The notes under the pieces are model-generated. The model did not search any database, was not told where the DNA came from, and was given only the letters and a program-made list of their open reading frames with translations. From Gammaproteobacteria bacterium (GTDB lineage: Bacteria; Pseudomonadota; Gammaproteobacteria; DSM-19610), in the NCBI GenBank assembly GCA_030618475.1, contig JAUXDG010000128.1, positions 1 to 7,494 on the forward strand: 7,494 bases of DNA, read 5' to 3'. Of the stretch, positions 1-5,973 are shown piece by piece. Positions within the stretch are counted from its first letter, which is position 1, and every line of letters starts with the position of its first letter. The position numbers and the translations under genes were made by a program.

Positions 1-271
1 GGGTGTCGGTATTACTGGGGTCCTCGATCCAGCGCAGGCGGTGCTCGCGTGCATAGCTCAGAATAGCCTGACGGCTTATTTCCAGAAACGGCCGTAGCAG
101 CCGGCCGCGCCCCAATGCGCTATTTTCAGGCATCGCCGCCAGGCCTCTGGGGCCGGCGCCACGGAACAACTGTAACAACAGGGTCTCGGCCTGATCGTCC
201 TGATCGTCCTGATGCTGGGCGGTGATCAGTACTGCAGTGGCCGGCAGCCAGAGCGCCCGGCAGTTGCCTGC
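1..271 (-). pseudogene. Partial, rearranged second copy of tilS (open at left edge)
   Basis: Bases 1-241 match 2058-2289 of the intact tilS gene with about eight substitutions and one 9-base insertion. Bases 242-271 then match 2472-2501 with one substitution. The copy therefore lacks the 182 bases 2290-2471 of the parent, and the join falls on the 10-base repeat CGGCAGCCAG present at both parental sites. The deletion is not a multiple of three, so the stretch before the join is out of frame. After the join the TilS frame is open to the window edge and gives residues equivalent to about 113-191, including the H-x-x-D-D motif and the EDPSN motif. The P-loop SGGVDS is absent, so this piece cannot by itself be a working ATP-dependent lysidine synthetase. 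Homology stops sharply at 271. On the left the match runs to base 1, so more of the copy may lie outside. The divergence argues against a simple assembly artefact. Confidence 0.9.
192..209. repeat. 9-base tandem duplication in the tilS copy
   Basis: TGATCGTCC occurs twice in tandem here and once at the matching place in the intact gene (about 2249-2257). On the minus strand it adds three codons in frame, turning HQDDQAE into HQDDQDDQAE inside the conserved H-x-x-D-D-x-x-E-T motif of TilS. It looks like replication slippage in a copy under relaxed selection. Confidence 0.85.
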
Positions 272-337
272 TGACAATTCTGAAAAGAAGAACGGCTTAG
301 GACCTGCGTCTCTAACCCGTTCTCGGAGTTACGATAA

Positions 338-446
338 ATTTGTTAGCGAGGGCCAGATTTGAACTGACGACCTTCGGGGTATGAGCCAGCCTCTGCAGCT
401 ACCAATGTTTTTGTTCCAACTCCCGCTTGGCGCTTGAGTAACAAAT
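338..446. repeat. 8-base inverted repeat flanking the tRNA relic
   Basis: ATTTGTTA at 338-345 and TAACAAAT at 439-446 are perfect reverse complements and bracket the tRNA-like segment. They could extend its terminal stem or be a recombination footprint, but a match of this length over about 100 bases may also be chance. Confidence 0.3.
341..427 (-). pseudogene. Degraded tRNA-Met(CAU)-like gene, closest to initiator tRNA
   Basis: Read on the minus strand, the 3' half has normal tRNA geometry: a CTCATAC loop with a CAU anticodon, CCCGA, AGGTC, a T arm of GTCAG/TTCAAAT/CTGGC, then the acceptor strand CCTCGCT, an A, and ACA where CCA would be. From memory it closely resembles the bacterial initiator tRNA-Met 3' half (GGCTCATAACCCGAAGGTCG). 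The 5' half is poor. AGCGGGA at 427-421 can pair with six of seven acceptor positions and a GGTAGCT D-loop-like stretch is present, but the D arm cannot fold, the anticodon stem has two mismatches, and there are about ten extra bases between acceptor and anticodon. It is most likely a relic. An alternative is the displaced 3' end of a tRNA left by an integrative element (an attachment-site scar). Confidence 0.65.
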
Positions 447-461
447 CCCCATGCACAACTA

Positions 462-830
462 CTATATTACCGCTTCTAACCGTACTTCTTTGCTTACCGG
501 TTCGACAAAATTCATATTTCCGTGCTTTGGGTTCTTAACTTTATAGACACGCACAATCCCTGCATTCTTTAATAGCAGAATATCTTTTGCCACAGCAGCG
601 GGCCGACGATGCACAGCACGGGCAATGCTTTTATAAGTGCCAGGGTTCTCTCGAATAGCTTTGACTAGCCGAATACGGGCTACCGTCAACATACGAGCCA
701 TATCGTCGGCTTTCTCAAAAGAGAGCGTCACTCCACCCTTTATAGGCTTGCCAGCATCAAGATCTTTGGCAATCGCCTTGCCCCGTGAAAAAAACTCTTC
801 TGTCGAACCTGATTTGATTTTAATGCTCAT
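462..830 (-). CDS. tumA: TumA-type antitoxin, winged-helix DNA-binding protein (HVO_A0114/COG4190-like)
   Basis: A 122-residue protein and likely antitoxin and autorepressor of the module. Residues about 48-97 form a winged helix-turn-helix: LTVARIRLVKAI is followed by TYKSIARAVHRRPAAVAKDI as the recognition region, then LLLKNAGIVRV as the wing. The preceding SFEKADDMARMLT stretch is typical of the HVO_A0114 family of small regulators, which often sit beside TumE (former DUF6516) toxins. The start ATG overlaps the end of the toxin gene by 11 bases (ATGAGCATTAA), and GGAG lies seven bases upstream, so the two are probably translationally coupled. The protein is basic, as expected for a DNA binder. 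The inverted repeat at 1167-1193 is its likely operator. The family assignment is by recognition of the sequence pattern; the antitoxin role is inferred from the partner. Confidence 0.8.
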   Translation of the reverse strand: MSIKIKSGSTEEFFSRGKAIAKDLDAGKPIKGGVTLSFEKADDMARMLTVARIRLVKAIRENPGTYKSIARAVHRRPAAVAKDILLLKNAGIVRVYKVKNPKHGNMNFVEPVSKEVRLEAVI

Positions 831-1146
831 TGCGAAGCTCCCTAACTTCCATCTCGAATCGCTGTTCCAGCTCCGTAAAGCTGGTGAAATCTACTGGCTC
901 CATCTTCCCCTTGTAGTGCCGGTGATGATAGCCGTGGCTGTTGTCATAACCCAGCACGCGGCCATTGTCTTTGGAGCAAATTGTAGGATCGATATAAGCC
1001 AGTGAATAACTAACCACATTACCCTGCTCATCCACGTCGATCTTTCGCACTAGATAGATTCCATGCCGCCGATCTAGGCAATGCCGCTCCAATACGTGGC
1101 TGGGGTCACTTTTTCGCTGCTTACTCCTTTGCGACTTTCGGACCAC
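820..1146 (-). CDS. tumE: TumE-family toxin (former DUF6516)
   Basis: A 108-residue protein that I recognise as TumE-like from its C-terminal half: GRVLGYDNSHGYHHRHYKG at residues 62-80, then the EPVDFTSFTELEQRF stretch. The G-Y-D-N, H-H-R-H-Y and F-x-S signatures are the family core, and the cluster of histidines at 71-77 is a plausible active or metal-binding site, although I do not know the mechanism from the sequence. The start is GTG at 1146, with an AGAGAG stretch upstream as a weak ribosome site. The first 17 residues are strongly basic and not typical of the family, so the start is uncertain, although no better in-frame start is obvious. The toxin gene comes first in the operon, the reverse of the most common type II order. 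It overlaps the antitoxin gene by 11 bases. Confidence 0.8.
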   Translation of the reverse strand: MVRKSQRSKQRKSDPSHVLERHCLDRRHGIYLVRKIDVDEQGNVVSYSLAYIDPTICSKDNGRVLGYDNSHGYHHRHYKGKMEPVDFTSFTELEQRFEMEVRELRNEH

Positions 1147-1166
1147 CAGCTACTCTCTGCATTTTC

Positions 1167-1193
1167 TGAGCTGCTAGTATACCAAGCGGCTCA
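1167..1193. promoter_or_regulatory. Inverted-repeat operator overlapping the TA promoter
   Basis: TGAGCTGCT (1167-1175) and AGCGGCTCA (1185-1193) are reverse complements at eight of nine positions and are separated by exactly the nine-base extended -10 element. Binding of a dimeric regulator here would block RNA polymerase. The winged-helix protein encoded at 462-830 is the obvious candidate, giving the autoregulation usual for toxin-antitoxin operons. The repeat is seen directly; the binding protein is inferred. Confidence 0.6.
1176..1184 (-). promoter_or_regulatory. Extended -10 promoter of the TumE/TumA operon
   Basis: On the minus strand this reads TGGTATACT: a near-consensus -10 hexamer (TATACT) with a TG one base upstream, the extended -10 form. 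No good -35 hexamer lies 16-18 bases upstream, which fits an extended -10 promoter. Transcription would begin about 20-25 bases before the toxin start codon at 1146. Confidence 0.6.
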
Positions 1194-1290
1194 TCGCAAG
1201 AGAACTTAAACCCACTTCAGTCGTTTCCACGCCTCGCCAGTCGGGCGCCTCGACACCCATAAATGTGAATTTATTTTGGCTCTGGCATCG

Positions 1291-2631
1291 TCAGATTTCC
1301 GGCATCCGGCTCCACTGCAAATCCAGCCCCGCTTGTTCTGCCGTGGCCTGAAAGCCTTCACAGACACAGAACCCGGCAACTGCTATCAATGCGCCGTGAC
1401 TGTAAACCAGGGGTACCCGGTCGCGCTCCCAGTCAGGCACACCCCATTCCTGAAACAGCTTCTTGAGCCGATGGTGGTGGTGGCGTCCAGCCGGTTGTAG
1501 CGCTTCCCCACCCTGCCGGAAGCGAATGTCCATGGCGCCGGCACGATCGTCAACGCGCAGCCCTCCGCCCGTCACAGCCGTCGCCGATAAAATACCGCCG
1601 GCTTGATCCAGGCTCAGGGGCTCGCGGAAGTCCCAGCGATAACGCCTGGCGGGATCGTGTGGCGGTAATGGCGTCATGCTGTACAGACCATCCCGATAGC
1701 GGCGCACCTCTGCGCCGGGCCAGTGTACCAGCGGACTGGCATCTTGCCGCCCTGACAGCATTTCTGCCCGAATACGCTCCAGCAATACCCGTGACGGCAA
1801 CGGCAAACCGGCCTGCTCCAGCCAGTAACGCAGCAGATTCCGCTGGCGGGCTGGTGATAAACAAAGCAACGCCGTTACCGAAAGACAGCCCGATTCCGAA
1901 CGACAGCAGGCCCGGTAATCCAGCGCCGCCAATGTTTGAGCAAGCTCGATCTGATCCGCCTGATGGCCTGCTGCCCGGGCCAGCACCTTGCCCAGTCCCG
2001 GCCAGTGCTGCTGCAGCTCCGGCATGATCCGCTGCCTGAGCAGATTGCGCTGGTAACGGGTGTCGGTATTACTGGGGTCCTCGATCCAGCGCAGGCGGTG
2101 CTCGCGTGCATAGCTCAGAATAGCCTGACGGCTTATTTCCAGAAACGGCCGTAGCAACCGGCCGCGCCCCAATGCGCTATTTTCAGGCATCGCCGCCAGG
2201 CCTCTGGGGCCGGCGCCACGGAATAACTGTAACAACAGGGTCTCAGCCTGATCGTCCTGATGTTGGCCGGTGGTCAGTACCGCATTGGCCGGCAGCCAGT
2301 CAGCCAGCGCCCGATAACGTGCCGTGCGCGCCGCCGCTTCCGGGCTCTCACCGGCACGCGCCTTGCCCTGCACGCGCAGCAAATGAAAGGGAATGCGCAG
2401 TTCTTCACAGACCGAGCGGCAGTGAATCTCCCAGTCGTCGGATTGTTGCTGGATCTGGTGGTTGACGTGCACGGCAGCCAGAGAGCCCGGCAGTTGCCTG
2501 CGGGCGTCGGCCAGCAGCTGTAACAGGACATGGGAATCGACACCGCCGCTGAATGCTACCCAGTACTGGGGGGCACGGGGCAGTTTTTTCAGGAGCTGCC
2601 TGGTGCTGAGCTTACTTTTCGACGAATTCAC
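1291..2631 (-). CDS. tilS: TilS, tRNA(Ile)-lysidine synthetase
   Basis: A cytoplasmic enzyme of about 446 residues (E. coli TilS has 432) that uses ATP to attach lysine to C34 of the CAU anticodon of tRNA-Ile2, so that it reads AUA and accepts isoleucine. The N-terminal PP-loop domain carries SGGVDS at residues 28-33, H124-x-x-D-D-x-x-E-T131, and the EDPSNTDTRYQRN motif near 184-196. The substrate-binding middle region follows, then the C-terminal domain with RLKKLFQEWGVPDWERD. A four-histidine run precedes that motif. I prefer GTG at 2631, 24 residues before the PP-loop strand, which overlaps the end of accA by 20 bases. A TTG at 2664 would add 11 residues and overlap more, and neither start has a good Shine-Dalgarno site. 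Translation is probably coupled to accA. A rearranged copy of bases 2058-2501 lies at 1-271. Confidence 0.95.
   Translation of the reverse strand: MNSSKSKLSTRQLLKKLPRAPQYWVAFSGGVDSHVLLQLLADARRQLPGSLAAVHVNHQIQQQSDDWEIHCRSVCEELRIPFHLLRVQGKARAGESPEAAARTARYRALADWLPANAVLTTGQHQDDQAETLLLQLFRGAGPRGLAAMPENSALGRGRLLRPFLEISRQAILSYAREHRLRWIEDPSNTDTRYQRNLLRQRIMPELQQHWPGLGKVLARAAGHQADQIELAQTLAALDYRACCRSESGCLSVTALLCLSPARQRNLLRYWLEQAGLPLPSRVLLERIRAEMLSGRQDASPLVHWPGAEVRRYRDGLYSMTPLPPHDPARRYRWDFREPLSLDQAGGILSATAVTGGGLRVDDRAGAMDIRFRQGGEALQPAGRHHHHRLKKLFQEWGVPDWERDRVPLVYSHGALIAVAGFCVCEGFQATAEQAGLDLQWSRMPEI
2058..2501. repeat. Parental segment of the duplicated tilS region, with 10-base direct repeats
   Basis: Bases 2058-2289 and 2472-2501 are repeated at 1-241 and 242-271. 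CGGCAGCCAG at 2290-2299 and again at 2472-2481 defines the 182-base deletion endpoints of the other copy. The two copies are in the same orientation about 2 kb apart, so recombination between them would remove the TA module and the 3' part of tilS. Confidence 0.9.
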
Positions 2632-3571
2632 CGTAAGACAACAGCCGCTGGTAGCGTGCTGCAATCAGCTCATCCGCCGGAAAACGGTTCAGCTGGTCGA
2701 GCTGATCGATCAGTCGCAATTTGATGCGCTGAGCCATTTCGTCCACATCGCGATGCGCGCCGCCCAGTGGTTCCTGGAGAATGTCATCGATCAGTTGCAG
2801 TTGTTTGAGCCGTGCCGAGGTCACACCCATTGCCTGGGCGGCATCTGGCGCCTTCTCCGCGCTCTTCCATAGAATCGAGGCACAGCCTTCCGGGGAAATC
2901 ACCGAATAAATGCTGTGCTGAAGCATGATCATACGGTCGCCCACACCGATAGCGAGCGCACCGCCCGAGCCACCTTCGCCAATCACGGTGCAGACAATGG
3001 GCGTTCTCAAACCCGCCATGACGAAGAGATTGCGCGCAATAGCTTCACTCTGGCCACGCTCCTCTGCGCCGATACCGGGGTAAGCGCCCGGGGTATCGAT
3101 TAAGGTCAGTAGGGGCAGTCGGAAACGTTCTGCCATCTCCATCAAACGTTTTGCCTTGCGGTAACCCTCCGGACGCGGCATACCGAAATTACGATAAATC
3201 TTTTCCTTGGTATCGCGCCCTTTCTGCTGGCCGATCACCATCACCGGTTTGCCGTCCAGCCGCGCCGGACCACCGACAATGGCGGGATCGTCGCAAAAAG
3301 TCCGGTCACCGTGCAACTCTTCAAACTCGGTAAAAATCCGCTGAATGTAATCCAGTGCATAGGGGCGCTGGGGATGGCGCGCCAGCTGAGAAATCTGCCA
3401 GGCGTCCAGCTTGGAGAAAATCGACTCGGTCAGCGACTTGCTCTTCGCCTGCAGCCGGCTGATTTCTTCGTTGATATTGATTTCAGCATCATCACCCACA
3501 TAGCGCAGCTCGTCGATTTTCGCTTCCAGCTCTGCAATGGGTCGTTCAAATTCAAGAAAATTCAGGTTCAT
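2612..3571 (-). CDS. accA: AccA, acetyl-CoA carboxylase carboxyltransferase alpha subunit
   Basis: With AccD, this 319-residue protein forms the carboxyltransferase that moves CO2 from carboxybiotin on AccB to acetyl-CoA, making malonyl-CoA for fatty acid synthesis in the cytoplasm. It has exactly the E. coli AccA length and aligns throughout. It begins MNLNFLEFERPIAELEAKID, then has QLARHPQRPYALDYI near 62-76, LIDTPGAYPGIGAEERGQ near 157-174, and the oxyanion/CoA loop GEGGSGGALAIGVGD near 198-212. It ends in YQRLLSYGEFVEK. The ATG at 3571 matches the family N-terminus, and the ribosome site is weak. In many gammaproteobacteria dnaE precedes accA; here the upstream gene is a GMC oxidoreductase, with 115 bases between. 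I see no clear terminator or promoter in that gap, so accA may have its own weak promoter or be read from upstream. Confidence 0.98.
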   Translation of the reverse strand: MNLNFLEFERPIAELEAKIDELRYVGDDAEININEEISRLQAKSKSLTESIFSKLDAWQISQLARHPQRPYALDYIQRIFTEFEELHGDRTFCDDPAIVGGPARLDGKPVMVIGQQKGRDTKEKIYRNFGMPRPEGYRKAKRLMEMAERFRLPLLTLIDTPGAYPGIGAEERGQSEAIARNLFVMAGLRTPIVCTVIGEGGSGGALAIGVGDRMIMLQHSIYSVISPEGCASILWKSAEKAPDAAQAMGVTSARLKQLQLIDDILQEPLGGAHRDVDEMAQRIKLRLIDQLDQLNRFPADELIAARYQRLLSYGEFVEK

Positions 3572-3686
3572 CGGACTGTCCGGTCACCGGCATCTGCGCA
3601 TAAAGAGGTGATTTTACGGCAATCAGCACAGCTCTGCATCTGCATGAATCCTGTGCTTCGTGGTGGTGAGAAATTCGGGTCAGAGA

Positions 3687-5366
3687 TTACAGCGCACTGC
3701 TGATCCGGTCAGCCACCCGGAACGCATTGGCGTAAATCGTCCATGTATAGGGCACACTGCCACCGGTGGGCATAAAACTGCCATCGCTAACGTAGAGATT
3801 GTCGACATCATGGGCGCGACAATCCGCATCCAGTACCGAGCTCCCGGGATTGTTACCAAAGCGGCAACCACCCGCGACCAGATTCTGTGGTGGTGAGCCG
3901 CTCACACTCGAGCGTATATTCTGCGCGCCCATTTTTTCCAGCACCTGTATCGCCCGCTCATTGATATAGCGGCCCACCTTCAGGTCGTGCTGGTGGTAGC
4001 CGATGCGAACCCTGGCAACCGGCGATTGCCACTTGTCCCGCACCCTGGCATCCAGGCTGACAAAACAATTGTCGGTCGGCAGCCAGTCGCAGAAAATTTC
4101 GTAGCGCAGCGACTGTGACGCAGTGAACAGCGACTTTAATTTTTTCTGCAGCGGCCGCCCCCACAGCAGCCGGTTGTCTTCATCCCACTTTACCGACATG
4201 GCTTTACCGATGGGATTGGGATGGCGTAACAGGAAGTCAACCGTACCGCCCTTGGCCCGCCCGCCGAAGGTTTTGTCGTTGATGTAATACCAGTCCTGTA
4301 GTGCACGGTTTACGAACGGGCCACGTACTTTGAGGGCTTCAGCTTGCTTGTCACTCATACCGGCATAGACAAAGTCACCGCTGCCCGAACCACCCGCCGA
4401 GAACAACAGGTTTTTGCCCACCTGCCCGGTATTATTGGCCAGGCCATTGGCGTGCTTCGGACCCGTGGAACTCAACAGCAGTCGGCTGGTTTCAATCGCC
4501 TGGCAAGCGACAACAAAGATCTTTGCACCGACCTTCTGTGTCTGGCCATCGGCGTCGAAATATGCTGCGGCAACCACTTTGCCTTTTGAATTGCTGACCA
4601 GCTTGTACACTTTTGAGTGCGGCCGTATTTCACAACGCCCGGTGGCAAGCGCACGCTCCAGCAACGCGGCACGTGCACTGCCTTTAGCCCCGGAAGAGCA
4701 GCCATAACTGCCGCAGTAGCCGGAGTACTCGCAACCGCGGCGCTTGCCTTTCGCCCGGGACAGAATGGCGCGCGGCGTCGGCAGAGGATGGAGTCCCAGC
4801 GCCTGGCAAGTGCTGTCGATACGCTTCGCGATTGGATGCTCATGGGTGGGGGGATACGGAAAATCGGCCGTCGAGCGCGGTTCGGCCAGGGGGTGACCGA
4901 CAAATTTTCCAGAGATGCCCACTTCGGTTTCCACTTTGCTGTACCAGGGCTCCAGGTCCTCATAACTGATCGGCCAGTCGGCAACGTTGGCGCCGGCCAG
5001 CGGGCCGAATTCGGACAGCAAACGGAAATCCTCGGGCTTGAGCCGATAAAAAAAGCCACTCATAAAATTGGACGAACCACCGACGCAGTTACCGTTCCAG
5101 AAGTCCCAGCCGGAATCGGACGTCGCTTCACCGACCCAGTCACCCTCACTGTCAAGATCTTCAATGACGTGCTGTTCATCGGCCAGTTGCGGTGTATAAA
5201 CGCTGCGCCGGCAACAGGCCAGTTCATCCTTGTAAAAATCCTGTTCAGTCAACCAGGGGCCCTTTTCCAGAACCAGCACCGAATAACCGGCTTCGGCCAG
5301 TGTCAGCACCACCGGACCGGCTCCGGCACCACTGCCGATCACGCAGACATCGAAATCATGAGCCAT
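3687..5366 (-). CDS. GMC-family FAD oxidoreductase, gluconate 2-dehydrogenase large-subunit-like
   Basis: A flavoprotein of 559 residues that probably oxidises an alcohol, sugar or sterol-like substrate and passes electrons onward. The substrate cannot be read from the sequence. The N-terminus MAHDFDVCVIGSGAGAGP holds the FAD dinucleotide-binding loop (11-17), followed by LVLEKGPW and the GMC signature NCVGGSSNFMSGFFYRL near 93-109. Cysteines 212, 218 and 223 lie where three-component sugar dehydrogenases bind a 3Fe-4S cluster, so a cluster is plausible. The C-terminal flavin region reads GGCRFG, then DNLYVSDGSFMPTGGSVPYT. The usual catalytic histidine before GGCRFG and the Asn of the NP-x-x-T-I motif are absent (L and V). 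The ATG at 5366 has AAGGGG upstream and sits 4 bases after the small-subunit gene; an in-frame extension to 5474 would overlap that gene and is not family-like. There is no signal peptide of its own, so co-export with the Tat-borne small subunit is likely. Confidence 0.9.
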   Translation of the reverse strand: MAHDFDVCVIGSGAGAGPVVLTLAEAGYSVLVLEKGPWLTEQDFYKDELACCRRSVYTPQLADEQHVIEDLDSEGDWVGEATSDSGWDFWNGNCVGGSSNFMSGFFYRLKPEDFRLLSEFGPLAGANVADWPISYEDLEPWYSKVETEVGISGKFVGHPLAEPRSTADFPYPPTHEHPIAKRIDSTCQALGLHPLPTPRAILSRAKGKRRGCEYSGYCGSYGCSSGAKGSARAALLERALATGRCEIRPHSKVYKLVSNSKGKVVAAAYFDADGQTQKVGAKIFVVACQAIETSRLLLSSTGPKHANGLANNTGQVGKNLLFSAGGSGSGDFVYAGMSDKQAEALKVRGPFVNRALQDWYYINDKTFGGRAKGGTVDFLLRHPNPIGKAMSVKWDEDNRLLWGRPLQKKLKSLFTASQSLRYEIFCDWLPTDNCFVSLDARVRDKWQSPVARVRIGYHQHDLKVGRYINERAIQVLEKMGAQNIRSSVSGSPPQNLVAGGCRFGNNPGSSVLDADCRAHDVDNLYVSDGSFMPTGGSVPYTWTIYANAFRVADRISSAL

Positions 5367-5370
5367 ATCG

Positions 5371-5973
5371 CTACCCCTTGCGCTGGTAACGCACCGGGGC
5401 GGCCAGCTTGAACCAGGATTTGTCTTCGGGCGGTGTCGGGTAACCGGGTTGATGCTCCAGCCATTGCCAGCCAATACCCCCGGGGTTACCGCCGTACACG
5501 GGATCGGCCAGCAGCGCCTCGAGCAGGTAGGTCAATAACAGAGACAGCCAGTTTCGGCCTGCCTTGCTCTGCTCGATCTGTCGCAGCACGGTTTCCCGTT
5601 CAGGTTCATCGAGTGAGGTAAAGGAGCGCTGATATCGGTCCCGGCTCAGATCGTTCAACCAGCCCGCGCCGTTAACAATAAATGTCTTGTCTTCGCCGTC
5701 TGCAGCCGGATTTTCGATGCTGTTATGCAGGTAAACGATGGCCCGGAAGTCGCCGGCGCCGGGACTTTCTTCACCTGCCGGAAACAGGTGCTGCTGAACG
5801 GCGGCGATGGTTTGCCAGGGATCCTGATCGAGCCAGTCCTGTTCATTGGCTGAGGTGACATTCGATCGAAGCCGCTCCAGGGCCAGCGCCGGATAACTGG
5901 CCGCCAGTGAACCGAGTACCGTCAGCCGGGTTATAAATTCACGGCGGCTGATACCCTTATCCCGCTCATTCAT
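5371..5973 (-). CDS. Gluconate 2-dehydrogenase subunit 3 family protein, Tat signal
   Basis: A 200-residue small subunit that partners the GMC flavoprotein encoded just downstream. It begins with a textbook twin-arginine signal, SRREFI at residues 9-14, then a hydrophobic stretch LTVLGSLAASYPALA with a likely cleavage near residues 31-32. The mature part has the family pattern: DPWQTIAAVQQHLFPAGEESPGA, then a helical middle, and LLTYLLEALLADPVYGGNPGGIGWQWL, ending PGYPTPP. In fructose and gluconate dehydrogenases the subunit of this type carries the Tat signal, helps fold the flavoprotein and exports it as a hitchhiker; I infer the same here because the GMC protein lacks a signal. It has no cysteines, so it binds no cluster or haem itself. 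It overlaps the upstream thioredoxin-like gene by eight bases (ATGAATGA). Confidence 0.9.
   Translation of the reverse strand: MNERDKGISRREFITRLTVLGSLAASYPALALERLRSNVTSANEQDWLDQDPWQTIAAVQQHLFPAGEESPGAGDFRAIVYLHNSIENPAADGEDKTFIVNGAGWLNDLSRDRYQRSFTSLDEPERETVLRQIEQSKAGRNWLSLLLTYLLEALLADPVYGGNPGGIGWQWLEHQPGYPTPPEDKSWFKLAAPVRYQRKG

Noticed and set aside
1230..1275. Possible terminator hairpin after tilS (GTCG/CGAC around GGCGCC)
   Set aside because: The stem is only four base pairs and no T tract follows on the minus strand.
2632..2664. TTG start for tilS at 2664
   Set aside because: It only lengthens the overlap with accA, and the extra 11 residues are an alternate frame of the AccA C-terminus. 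It remains possible but less likely than GTG at 2631.
4472..5059. Second minus-strand open frame inside the GMC gene
   Set aside because: It is an alternate frame of a well-supported coding sequence and its translation is low-complexity, rich in Arg, Pro and Ala.
4617..5411. Long plus-strand open frame of 264 codons
   Set aside because: It lies wholly opposite the GMC gene and its small-subunit junction, has no ribosome site or recognisable domain, and is the usual antisense shadow of a GC-rich gene.
5367..5474. N-terminal extension of the GMC flavoprotein
   Set aside because: The added 36 residues come from an alternate frame of the small-subunit gene, and the ATG at 5366 with AAGGGG upstream fits the family start.
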